DNA from: a bacterium
GTDB taxonomy: Bacteria; UBA9089; CG2-30-40-21; SBAY01
Assembly (NCBI GenBank): GCA_040757115.1
Contig: JBFLYA010000048.1
Coordinates: forward strand, 1-21,787
Direction: 5' to 3'
DNA: 21,787 bases
The notes beneath the pieces are model-generated. The model did not search any database, had not been told where the DNA came from, and was given only the letters and a program-made list of their open reading frames with translations. Shown one piece after another: positions 6,942 through 14,854 of the stretch. The translations under genes and the position numbers were made by a program. Each line of letters begins with the position of its first letter. Position 1 is the stretch's first letter.

Positions 6942-8047
6942 TGCAAGTACCGTTTTCTTACCTTGACCGTCAATTTGCCGATATTGATCTATATCTTAAT
7001 GATGTTAGGGAGCTGGTAAAAAGTGGTGATTTTACATTGGGCAGACAGCTTCTTGAATTTGAGAAGCGTTTTGGGGAAATAACAGGTATCCCTCATGCCA
7101 TAGGGGTAGCCAGTGGTACGGATGCACTCATTCTTTCTTTAAAAGTTCTTGGTGTTGGGCCGGGGGACGAGGTTATTACTACTCCAATGACTTTTATCGC
7201 CACAGTAGGTGCAATCGTAATGGCAGGAGCCAAGCCTGTATTTGTGGATAGTGAAGATGGGTTTGTCATTGACCCGGCAAAGATTGAGGCAGCAATTACA
7301 CTCCAAACTAAAGCAATTCTTCCGGTACACTATACTGGAAATGTACCAGATATGCCTGCGATTGCCGAAATTGCCAGGCGACATAATCTAATAGTAGTAG
7401 AGGATGCTTGTCAGGCTATTTTAGCAGAGTTGGATGAAAAACCGGTGGGTTCATGGGGTCAGACAGCCGCTTTTAGCTTACATCCCCTTAAGAACCTGAA
7501 TGTCTGGGGCGATGGTGGAATGATCGTTACCCGCTCGGCAGACCTGGCGGAAAAACTGCGATTGCTTCGTAATCACGGACTTACCAATAGAGATGAAGTC
7601 GCTATTTTTGGAGGCAATTCCCGCCTGGATACATTACAGGCAGTCATCGGTAACAGACTGATTAAGGAGGTAGAATTTATTACCGAACAACGTATTACTA
7701 ATGCCAAACGGTATGATGAGTCCTTTTCGCAAATGAGTGAGTTCATCCATATTCCCAAACGACGGCCTGGGGTGAAACATGTTTTCCACCTTTATATGAT
7801 ATGCGCCAAATACCGCGACGAACTGCTGACCTATCTGTGCGAAAATGGGGTTGAAGCTAAGATTCATTATCCCATTCCCGTACATTTACAGAAAGCAGCT
7901 CGATATTTAGGGTACAAAGAGGGTGATTTCCCAGTGTGTGAAGAAGATTGCCGGAATATTATTACCTTACCTGCCCATCAACACTTAACAGAATTGGAAA
8001 TAGATTATACCATCGATATGGTTCATAGGTTTTATAAAAGGAAGTAA
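6941..8047 (+). CDS. DegT/DnrJ/EryC1/StrS aminotransferase, second of a tandem pair
   Basis: A second sugar aminotransferase of 368 residues, homologous to its upstream neighbour along the whole length. It has SGTDAL near 59-64, EDACQ with D155 and Q158, the PLP lysine K184 in SLHPLKNL, and the same [14 protein letters not shown]-terminal loop. Both copies keep every expected active-site residue, so this is not an obvious decaying duplicate. Either the two act on different positions of one sugar, or they form a heteromeric enzyme. The start is coupled to the previous stop (TAATG), and the transketolase gene begins two bases after its stop. Confidence 0.92.
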   Translation: MQVPFSYLDRQFADIDLYLNDVRELVKSGDFTLGRQLLEFEKRFGEITGIPHAIGVASGTDALILSLKVLGVGPGDEVITTPMTFIATVGAIVMAGAKPVFVDSEDGFVIDPAKIEAAITLQTKAILPVHYTGNVPDMPAIAEIARRHNLIVVEDACQAILAELDEKPVGSWGQTAAFSLHPLKNLNVWGDGGMIVTRSADLAEKLRLLRNHGLTNRDEVAIFGGNSRLDTLQAVIGNRLIKEVEFITEQRITNAKRYDESFSQMSEFIHIPKRRPGVKHVFHLYMICAKYRDELLTYLCENGVEAKIHYPIPVHLQKAARYLGYKEGDFPVCEEDCRNIITLPAHQHLTELEIDYTIDMVHRFYKRK

Positions 8048-8049
8048 TC

Positions 8050-8865
8050 ATGCTGGAAAATAAAGGGATTTTTTTAAGAGAGAAGGCTGACTATATTAGA
8101 AAGGACATTGTAAGGATTTGCGTGCCGAACGGTGCAGGGCATATTGCACCGTCACTGTCATGTGTGGATATATTGGTGGCTTTATATTACGGGGCACTCT
8201 CTTATGACGATAATAACCCGTTCTGGGATGAGCGAGATAGATTGGTTTTTTCAAAAGCTCATGGGTGTTATGCCCTTTATTCTATTTTGGCGGATAAAGG
8301 TATAATTCCTGGGGAAGAATGGGAAAACTTTTATAAAGAAGGAAGAAGTAGTTTGTCCGGATGTGTTGAGAGAGAAATAAAATATGGGCTTGAAGCAGGC
8401 TGTGGTTCCCTTGGTCATGGATTGCCTATAGCTACAGGCATAGCCTTTGGCGCAAAATTACAGACCAAAATTTATCATACATTTTGTCTAGTTGGGGACG
8501 GTGAATTGCAAGAAGGAACTACCTGGGAAGCATTACAGTTTGCCGTAAAGCATGAATTAGGTAATTTAATAATCGTGGTTGATCGTAATCACCTTCAGGC
8601 CATGGACTTTATTGTTAACATACTTGACAGAACTGATGAAGATATTATTAAAAGATTAAAAGGGTTTGGAGTGGATATTGAGATTTGTCTAGGGCACGAT
8701 GTGGTCAGGCTTTTTCATCTTTTTCAAGAATTAAAATCAAAAGTTAGTAATGTTCCAAAGGTGGTTATTGCTGAGACAATTAAAGGGTTTGGTTTGAAAT
8801 GGATGGAGAATGTACCCAGATTTCATTTCTGTGTTCCTACTGAGGAAGAACTGAAGGAAGGATAG
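8050..8865 (+). CDS. Transketolase, N-terminal (TPP pyrophosphate-binding) subunit
   Basis: This 271-residue protein is the PP-domain half of a split transketolase. It shows GAGHIAPSLS (28-37, containing the conserved His31), SKAHG (68-72), GSLGHGLP (119-126), and the ThDP-binding GDG at 149-151 with Asn at the end of the motif (N172 or N180). Transketolases move two-carbon ketol units between sugar phosphates and can make sedoheptulose 7-phosphate, the entry metabolite of bacterial heptose synthesis. Placed inside a sugar-activation operon, it is likely a dedicated enzyme and not the central-metabolism copy. Its stop overlaps the start region of the partner subunit. Confidence 0.88.
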   Translation: MLENKGIFLREKADYIRKDIVRICVPNGAGHIAPSLSCVDILVALYYGALSYDDNNPFWDERDRLVFSKAHGCYALYSILADKGIIPGEEWENFYKEGRSSLSGCVEREIKYGLEAGCGSLGHGLPIATGIAFGAKLQTKIYHTFCLVGDGELQEGTTWEALQFAVKHELGNLIIVVDRNHLQAMDFIVNILDRTDEDIIKRLKGFGVDIEICLGHDVVRLFHLFQELKSKVSNVPKVVIAETIKGFGLKWMENVPRFHFCVPTEEELKEG

Positions 8866-8867
8866 TG

Positions 8868-9350
8868 ATGGTCAATTACCGCAAAGATATTATAAATGCT
8901 GCTATCCCCTATTTCCATGAGGATGAACGATATTATCTTCTGGTGGAAGATATGGGGTTTGGGGCAATTGATTTACTCAAGAAAGAATTTCCTTCAAGGG
9001 TAATAAATTGTGGTATAATGGAACAGAGTACGGTTGGTATTGCTGCGGGGATGAGTATGTCCGGTTTAATACCTATTGTATATTCAATAGTAAACTTTTT
9101 AGTTTTTAGAGCACTTGAGCAAATCAGGAACGATGTTATCCTGCAAAATCTTAATGTAAAATTTGTCGGTACTGGATGCAATAATTATTTTAAATTTCTC
9201 GGGCCTTCACATTGTTGTGGAAGTGATGATATTACCTTAATGGACTTAATTGGCCTGAAGGTATATGATCCTTATGCTGAAACAAAATCTTTTTCTGAGG
9301 TTGTTGAGGAATGGATATGTAGTACCAGCCCGGGATATATACGGGTTTGA
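8868..9350 (+). CDS. Transketolase, pyrimidine-binding subunit lacking the C-terminal domain
   Basis: This 160-residue protein is the Pyr-domain partner. CGIMEQSTVGIAAGM carries the catalytic Glu (E52) that activates thiamine diphosphate, and the protein ends at the GYIRV strand that closes this domain. Split transketolase second subunits are usually about 300 residues because a C-terminal transketolase_C domain follows; here it is absent, and the next gene begins at once, so there is no degraded remnant. I chose the ATG at 8868, with aaggaagga just upstream; a GTG at 8865 is possible. The enzyme could still be active, because the active site is formed by the PP and Pyr domains. Confidence 0.82.
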   Translation: MVNYRKDIINAAIPYFHEDERYYLLVEDMGFGAIDLLKKEFPSRVINCGIMEQSTVGIAAGMSMSGLIPIVYSIVNFLVFRALEQIRNDVILQNLNVKFVGTGCNNYFKFLGPSHCCGSDDITLMDLIGLKVYDPYAETKSFSEVVEEWICSTSPGYIRV

Positions 9351-9373
9351 AAAAAATAAAGGGGATGCGAAGA

Positions 9374-10906
9374 ATGAAAGATAAGAAGATCCCTTCAAAG
9401 ATCTTAGATCTTAAGACGATAGCCGGACTCTGTGCTAAGGCTAAAAAAGAAGGCAAAAAGGTCGTTTACTGCCATGGGTGTTTTGATCTGATGCACATTG
9501 GGCACATTAAATATCTCCAGGCAGCCAGGAAGAGAGGTGATGTTTTAGTGGTGACCATCACCCCAGATCGTTATGTAACCAGGGGTCCTGGCCGCCCGGT
9601 TTTTACCGAAATTCACCGTTTGGAGTCGATTGCTGCTCTTGACTGTGTTGATTATGTGGCTCTTAATCAATGGCCTACCGCAGTGGAGTCAATTCATCTC
9701 CTCAAACCGAATTTTTATATCAAAGGTAGCGATTTTGGTTCGGTAGAAGGTGACCCAACCGGTCGCCTGGTTAAGGAAGAAGAAGCCGTTAAATCTATTA
9801 ATGGGGAATTAGTTTTCACCAATGAAGAGGTATTCTCTTCAAGCAAGCTTCTCAAAGATTATTTTGGTGTCCTGCCTAAGGAGTTGGAGAAATTTTTGGT
9901 GGGTTTTACTCAGAGGTTTAACACTAATGATATCATTGGGGTCTTTGATAGCATAAAGGATTTGCGTGTTCTGGTGATAGGAGAACCTATCATAGATGAA
10001 TACAATTTCTGTAGTCTCCTCCAACGGGCATCCAAAGCCCCAACGGTGGCCACAAGATGGGCTTCTTCGGAAACATACGCGGGCGGGTCACTGGCTGTGG
10101 CTAATCATCTGGCAGGACTTGTCAAGGAGGTGGGGCTTATCGGACTACTTGGCAGGAAAGACTCACGGGAGGAATTCATTCGGGCGAATCTGCAACCAAA
10201 TATTCAGTTTTTTCCATGCTTTCGTGATGATAGCTCAACAATAATAAAAACCCGCTTCCTTGAAGAGGCATTTAAACAGAAAATGTTTGAGGTATGCTAT
10301 TTTAATGATTATCCTATCAATGGTAAAACAGAAGAGGAGACCATCAGTCTACTAAAAAAACTACTTACTAACTACGATCTTGTAATCTCGGCAGACTTTG
10401 GCCATGGTTTTATAACCAGAGAAATCATTAATCTGCTGTGTAAAGAAGCTCCCTATCTGGTAGTCATGGCCCAGTCGAACAGTGCCAATCTTGGATTTAA
10501 CCCGGTGACCAAATATCATCGGGCAGACTATATTGTGGTAGATCATGTGGAGATAAGATTGGCCTGTCATGAGCAGCATTCTGATCTTGAGCCGCTGGTA
10601 AGGAATATATCCAAACGACTTAAATGTCCCCGGATTAATGTAACCCTTGGTCATGAGGGAACTCTTTATTACCATAGTAATACTTTTTATCGGGTACCGG
10701 TTGCCTCCTGGAAAGTGGTTGATACCATTGGTGCTGGGGATGCGGTTCTGGCAGTGACATCCCCTTTAACTTACTTAAATCTGGATGCGCAGGTAGTAGC
10801 ATTTATTGGTAATTGTGCCGGCGCATTGGCTGTTCAGTACCTTGGGAATAAGGAGAGGATTAACCCGGCTCATCTGAGAAAGTTGATTGAGACATTGATG
10901 AAATAG
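9374..10906 (+). CDS. Bifunctional nucleotidyltransferase-sugar kinase (HldE/RfaE-like, reversed domain order)
   Basis: This 510-residue fusion has an N-terminal cytidylyltransferase-like domain (about 28-165) with HGCFDLMHIGH (HIGH at 41-44). The C-terminal PfkB-family kinase begins near residue 198 (VLVIGEPIIDE) and has DTIGAGD at 450-456 with the catalytic base D456. In E. coli HldE the order is kinase then nucleotidyltransferase, so this is the reverse arrangement. By family it should phosphorylate a heptose 7-phosphate and attach a nucleotide to a heptose 1-phosphate. I chose the ATG at 9374 because aaagggg lies nine bases upstream; TTG 9347 and ATG 9365 are weaker. A GmhB phosphatase, needed between the two steps, is not visible here. 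Confidence 0.87.
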   Translation: MKDKKIPSKILDLKTIAGLCAKAKKEGKKVVYCHGCFDLMHIGHIKYLQAARKRGDVLVVTITPDRYVTRGPGRPVFTEIHRLESIAALDCVDYVALNQWPTAVESIHLLKPNFYIKGSDFGSVEGDPTGRLVKEEEAVKSINGELVFTNEEVFSSSKLLKDYFGVLPKELEKFLVGFTQRFNTNDIIGVFDSIKDLRVLVIGEPIIDEYNFCSLLQRASKAPTVATRWASSETYAGGSLAVANHLAGLVKEVGLIGLLGRKDSREEFIRANLQPNIQFFPCFRDDSSTIIKTRFLEEAFKQKMFEVCYFNDYPINGKTEEETISLLKKLLTNYDLVISADFGHGFITREIINLLCKEAPYLVVMAQSNSANLGFNPVTKYHRADYIVVDHVEIRLACHEQHSDLEPLVRNISKRLKCPRINVTLGHEGTLYYHSNTFYRVPVASWKVVDTIGAGDAVLAVTSPLTYLNLDAQVVAFIGNCAGALAVQYLGNKERINPAHLRKLIETLMK

Positions 10907-10922
10907 AAGGAAGCAGGAAGCT

Positions 10923-11480
10923 ATGAGACCATGGCTGAAAAACTATATTGAAGACCATATAAAGATAATTCAAGCGCTTGACCAAGAAAGAACGGCCAAT
11001 CTCATTGAACTGGTTAAGGAAACCCGTGATTTGGAGAGGCAAATTTTTGTAATAGGTAACGGTGGAAGTGCCGCCTGTAGTTCCCATCTGGCAGTTGACT
11101 TAGGAAAGGGTGCTTCTCTAAATAAGAAGAGGCGTTTCAGGATCTTTTCACCGGTTGACCATATCCCCTGGTTAACGGCTTTAGGCAATGATCTGAGTTA
11201 TGATGATATATTCTCGGAGCAAATTGAGAATTTTGCTCAGGAAGGAGACCTACTTCTGGCAATTAGCGTCAGTGGTAGCTCTCCAAATCTTGTCAAAGCA
11301 GTTGAGCGGGCAAAGCACCTTAAACTTAAAACAGCAGCTTTAGTGGGGGATAAGAATGGGAAGCTAATCAATATGGTAGATCTGGTGATTGTCATTCCGT
11401 CTAAACACTATGGCCATGTTGAAGATATACAAACTGCTATCTGCCACATGATCAGTTATTATTTTATAGAGAGAGAATAA
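10923..11480 (+). CDS. GmhA-like SIS-domain phosphosugar isomerase
   Basis: This 185-residue protein is a SIS-domain isomerase of the sedoheptulose 7-phosphate isomerase type, which forms D-glycero-D-manno-heptose 7-phosphate. GNGGSAACSSH (45-55) and SVSGSSPN (115-122) bind the sugar phosphate. Compared from memory with E. coli GmhA, H55 and H175 match its zinc ligands H61 and H180, but the catalytic Glu65 position is Asp59 and the Gln172 position is Glu167. This fits a variant subfamily that could accept another phosphosugar. It lies 16 bases after the kinase/nucleotidyltransferase gene and overlaps the next start by one base, which supports a joint pathway. Confidence 0.84.
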   Translation: MRPWLKNYIEDHIKIIQALDQERTANLIELVKETRDLERQIFVIGNGGSAACSSHLAVDLGKGASLNKKRRFRIFSPVDHIPWLTALGNDLSYDDIFSEQIENFAQEGDLLLAISVSGSSPNLVKAVERAKHLKLKTAALVGDKNGKLINMVDLVIVIPSKHYGHVEDIQTAICHMISYYFIERE

Positions 11481-12466
11481 TGAAGGGACTTGATAAGTTT
11501 GATCGGTCATCTTTACATATTTTGCCTATTTCGGAACGCCAATCCGACTTAAGTATTAAAGATTTCTCTAATAAGGTCGAAATACCATATCACCATTCTG
11601 ATTTGAATATATTAGCTGGTAAAATAGTTAAAGCCTATGAGGATAAGAGACAAACCATCCTTATGATGGGAGCTCATGTAATTCGTTCAGGGGTATCAAG
11701 ATATATAATTGAGCTTATGGATAAAGGGGTGATAACTCATATTGCCATGAATGGGGCCGGTCCTATTCATGAATATGAGTTAGTGAGGTTTGGCTGGACA
11801 ACAGAATCTGTCGCTTATTATATAAAAAAAGGGCAGTTTGGACTGTGGAAAGAGATAGGAGAGCTAAATGAGGTAATTAATACGGCTTATAAAAAGGGGA
11901 TTGGTTTTGGAGAGGCAGTAGGGAGATTTCTTGAGGAAAGCAACTGGCCACATAAAGATATAAGTATTTTAGCCGCAGGATACAGACTTAAGATTCCTGT
12001 AACAGTTCATGTAGGTATAGGATATGATATATTGCATGAGCATCCCAACTGTGATGGGGCAGCCATTGGAGCTACTTCATACAAAGATTTTTTGAGATTT
12101 GCCATGAGTGTTCAAGAGCTTGAAAAAGGGGTGGTTATGTGTTTTGGCACCGCAGTCATGGGTCCAGAGGTGTTCCTCAAGGCCCTTTCTATGGCCAGAA
12201 ATATTGCTCATCAAAGAGGAGAAAAGATATCCTCCTTTACAACCGCAGTATTTGATCTGATAGATATAGAGGGGGACTATCATAAGGAACCCTCTAACTC
12301 CAGTCCAATGTATTACTATAGACCATGGAAGTCACTCCTTGTTCGGACTGTTTCAGAGGAAGGACAAAGCTTCTATTTTAAAGGAGACCACAGGGCAACC
12401 ATCCCTGCCCTATATCACTTAATTATGGAAGGAATTGCTCCTCAAAAGGAGAAAACTTATGAATGA
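11480..12466 (+). CDS. Conserved protein resembling deoxyhypusine synthase-type NAD-binding fold
   Basis: No firm function can be given. The 328-residue protein looks cytoplasmic, with alternating strands and helices and glycine-rich turns: MMGAHVIRSGVS (62-73), AMNGAGPIHE (89-98), HVGIGYDILHEHP, and DGAAIGATS. A late YYYRPWKSLLVRT segment looks family-specific. The pattern of ordered glycine turns recalls deoxyhypusine synthase-like proteins, but I do not see the catalytic lysine motif of true deoxyhypusine synthase, and its place next to GmhA- and HldE-like genes argues for a sugar role. It starts at the last base of the isomerase gene and overlaps the glycosyltransferase by eight bases, so it is firmly in the operon. 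Confidence 0.55.
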   Translation: MKGLDKFDRSSLHILPISERQSDLSIKDFSNKVEIPYHHSDLNILAGKIVKAYEDKRQTILMMGAHVIRSGVSRYIIELMDKGVITHIAMNGAGPIHEYELVRFGWTTESVAYYIKKGQFGLWKEIGELNEVINTAYKKGIGFGEAVGRFLEESNWPHKDISILAAGYRLKIPVTVHVGIGYDILHEHPNCDGAAIGATSYKDFLRFAMSVQELEKGVVMCFGTAVMGPEVFLKALSMARNIAHQRGEKISSFTTAVFDLIDIEGDYHKEPSNSSPMYYYRPWKSLLVRTVSEEGQSFYFKGDHRATIPALYHLIMEGIAPQKEKTYE

Positions 12467-13274
12467 AGATGACAATAAAAGACTGGTTGTTTCTGTTATC
12501 ATGCCAGCCCTTAATGAAGAGAAGAATATTCTGGCGGCGATTAATAACATACTAAAAGCTCTGGAAGATTTTAATATTAATGGTGAAGTTATTGCTGTTA
12601 ATGACGGGAGTACCGATGCTACAGAAGAGATGGTGCGCGATATTATGAATAAAGATAATCGGGTCAGGATGTTGAGGCATGAAAAACCTCAAGGCATAGG
12701 GACATCATTCTGGGACGGGGTGGATAATGCTAAGGGAGATATAGTTATTATGCTTCCTGGGGACAATGAGAACGACCCCTGGGAGATTTTGCGTTATTAC
12801 GAGCTGCTTGACCATGTAGATATGATTATCCCCTTTATTTTCAATAAAGAAGCGAGGTCATTATTTCGAAATGTGCTCTCTTTTATTTATCGTTTTATTA
12901 TTAATACCACCTTTCTTGTCTATTTTAATTACACCAATGGCACGGTTCTTTATCGAAAATCCATTCTAAAAGAACTGGAGTATAGAAGTCACAGTTTCTT
13001 CTTTCAAACCGATATTTTAATAAGGTTAGTAAAGAGGGGGTATCTTTTTGCTGAAGTTCCCTACAGGCTTGGTTTAAGAAAAGAAGGAGTATCCAAAGCC
13101 ATTACCTTTCCTTCTTTATTACAGGTTACAAAGGGCTATTTTCAGCTCCTGAACGATATTTATTTTAAGAAGAAGAATAAGGCTTGTTTTTCGGATGATT
13201 CTCAAACAGCACTCAGGCGACAAAAAGCAGATGAGTTAGGGTTCTGCAAAATAGGATTTGGGGGAGACAACTGA
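12459..13274 (+). CDS. Family 2 glycosyltransferase
   Basis: A GT-A fold glycosyltransferase of 271 residues. The N terminus has VIMPALNEEKNI and then VNDGSTD, the nucleotide-binding motif with Asn replacing the first Asp; PGDNEND stands where DXD-type metal binding is expected. The FNYTNGTVLYRK segment is typical of the polyprenyl-phosphate glycosyltransferase-like subgroup, but there is no C-terminal membrane domain. I chose the ATG at 12459, with aaggag (12446-12451) seven bases upstream; the TTG at 12435 lies within the previous gene. As last gene of the operon it probably transfers the sugar made by the upstream enzymes. Confidence 0.85.
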   Translation: MNEDDNKRLVVSVIMPALNEEKNILAAINNILKALEDFNINGEVIAVNDGSTDATEEMVRDIMNKDNRVRMLRHEKPQGIGTSFWDGVDNAKGDIVIMLPGDNENDPWEILRYYELLDHVDMIIPFIFNKEARSLFRNVLSFIYRFIINTTFLVYFNYTNGTVLYRKSILKELEYRSHSFFFQTDILIRLVKRGYLFAEVPYRLGLRKEGVSKAITFPSLLQVTKGYFQLLNDIYFKKKNKACFSDDSQTALRRQKADELGFCKIGFGGDN

Positions 13275-13295
13275 GAGTTAGACCTGAAATTAGAG

Positions 13296-13642
13296 ATAAA
13301 AAATCAAATATCAAATAGCAAAATGCAAAATTACAAATCAAATTTCAAAAAGGACTGTAACTATTCAGCCACTGATTGACACGGATTAGCACGGATAAAT
13401 ACAGAGGTTAGAAGATAGAGGTCAGAGGACAGAGGAGAAAGGGAGAAACGGAGAAGGAGAGGAGACACGAGGCACTATACCTGAATTTGCCTTCAACCTT
13501 GAGCCTAATTACGGACACGGATACCGGACACAGATTCACGAATTTTCCGTGTTTCATCCGTGTTTATCTGTGGCTGAACAGTTCAGATAATTTTACATTT
13601 TGATATGTAATTTTTATATTTGCTTTTTGCATTTTGATCTTT
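13296..13642. repeat. caaaatgcaaaa-type palindrome split by another element
   Basis: The left arm (about 13296-13350) is a run of caaat/caaaatgcaaaa units. The right arm (about 13589-13642) carries the same units inverted (ttttgcattttgatc, ttttacattttgatat). Aligning the left arm with the reverse complement of the right arm gives clear agreement over about 50 bases. The loop is occupied by the element at 13356-13583, so that element either inserted into, or evolved within, the older palindrome. Confidence 0.6.
13356..13583 (+). repeat. Interspersed repeat with terminal inverted repeats, copy 2
   Basis: Same element and orientation as 3864-4103, 228 bp here. Both begin tgtaactattcag, share the purine-rich centre including gagaaggagaggagacacga, and end ggctgaacagtt. 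Differences are scattered substitutions and a shorter centre. Ends: cacggattagcacggataaa on the left and the inverse of cacggatgaaacacgga on the right. No reading frame of note. Confidence 0.8.
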
Positions 13643-13743
13643 GGAGGAAATTGATAAAAATAGAGGTTTTAAATACCCGCTTAAAAATTACAGTTTCCTA
13701 ATTTTGCAGAACTCTAAGCAGATGAGTAATAAAGGACTTTTTG

Positions 13744-14847
13744 ATGAGTGAACTAATCCTTGATGGCCACAAATTGGCTTGGCATAAAGAAAGAGTGAAT
13801 GCCTGGTTAAAAGGAGAAAGGATTGCACCTATCACTATTGATTGTGCTTTGACCAGACGATGCACTTATAGATGTGTCTATTGTTACGGTCAACTCCAGG
13901 CTAACGATGAAAAAAGGATGACACAGGATGTAATATTTAGATTCTTAGATGATGCGGCTGAGATTGGTGTAAAAGCCATAAGTTTTGTCAGTGATGGAGA
14001 AAGCACCTGCTCTCCCTATTTAACCCAGGCAATTATAAGGGGTAAAAAAAATGGTCTGGATATGGCCCTGGGAACAAATGGCTATTTATTAAAGGATGAA
14101 AAATTAGAGGAAATTCTGCCCTGTTTGACTTATCTTAGATTCAATATTTCTGCAGCCAGCCCTTCCCGCTACGCTCAAATAATGGGCTGCAAAGAAAAAT
14201 GTTTCCATAAAGTATACCATACTATAAAAGAGTGTATCAGAATAAAAAAAGAAAAAAACCTCCATGTAACTATAGGATTACAAATGGTCTTGCTACCTCA
14301 ATTTTCCGACCAGGTTATTCCCTTTGCCAACATTGGTAAAGAATTAGGAGTTGATTACTCAGTTATTAAGCATTGCAGTGATGATGAGGAGGGAAGTTTA
14401 GGGGTGGATTACGATAAATACCTTAATTTGGTTGATATTCTAAAGCAGGCAGAAAGCTGCTCAACTGAAGGATACTTAGTCAAGGCAAAATGGTCTAAGA
14501 TTTTAAGTAAAGGAAAGCGTAAATATTCCCAATGTTATGGTCCACCGTTTATTACCCAGTTTTCCGGTTCTGGGCTGGTTGCCCCTTGTGGGATGTTGTT
14601 TAACAGGAAGTATAAAAGATTTCATATCGGTAATATTGCCAATACATCTTTTAAAGAAATCTGGCAAAGCGAGCGTTATTGGGAGGTCATGAATCTTATT
14701 GCTTCAAGTAAGTTTGATGCCAAAACGATGTGCGGTACTTTATGTCTTCAGCATAAGGTAAATGAGTTTCTCTGGGATTTAAAACAAGGAAAGACTTCCC
14801 TTAAAGAAGGAATGGGTGAGACTCCAATGCATATAAATTTCATTTAA
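13744..14847 (+). CDS. Radical SAM/SPASM protein
   Basis: This 367-residue enzyme should bind a [4Fe-4S] cluster through C40-C44-C47 (CTYRCVYC) and cleave S-adenosylmethionine to start radical chemistry. The C-terminal third carries further cysteines (CYGPPF, CGML, CGTLC) in a SPASM-like arrangement that normally holds auxiliary clusters. The ATG at 13744 is preceded at seven bases by aaagga; a TTG at 13741 is less likely. The substrate is unknown: SPASM enzymes modify peptides, enzymes, sugars or lipids. It heads a five-gene operon with a TIM-barrel isomerase, two membrane proteins and a membrane glycosyltransferase, which favours a glycan or lipid-linked substrate. Confidence 0.85.
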   Translation: MSELILDGHKLAWHKERVNAWLKGERIAPITIDCALTRRCTYRCVYCYGQLQANDEKRMTQDVIFRFLDDAAEIGVKAISFVSDGESTCSPYLTQAIIRGKKNGLDMALGTNGYLLKDEKLEEILPCLTYLRFNISAASPSRYAQIMGCKEKCFHKVYHTIKECIRIKKEKNLHVTIGLQMVLLPQFSDQVIPFANIGKELGVDYSVIKHCSDDEEGSLGVDYDKYLNLVDILKQAESCSTEGYLVKAKWSKILSKGKRKYSQCYGPPFITQFSGSGLVAPCGMLFNRKYKRFHIGNIANTSFKEIWQSERYWEVMNLIASSKFDAKTMCGTLCLQHKVNEFLWDLKQGKTSLKEGMGETPMHINFI

Positions 14848-14854
14848 TTCTACT

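Larger units (their letters stand above)
13275..13743. other. Intergenic region made of nested repeats
   Basis: No gene lies in these 469 bases. Positions 13296-13350 and 13589-13642 are the two arms of a caaaatgcaaaa-type palindrome, and a 228-bp terminal-inverted-repeat element (13356-13583) sits between them. The last 100 bases are AT-rich leader for the radical SAM gene; ttgata near 13651 could be a -35 box, but no good -10 follows. Confidence 0.7.

Noticed and set aside
9996-10244. 82-codon plus-strand frame inside the nucleotidyltransferase-kinase gene
   Set aside because: Out-of-frame shadow; the main frame has intact kinase motifs on both sides, so there is no frameshift.
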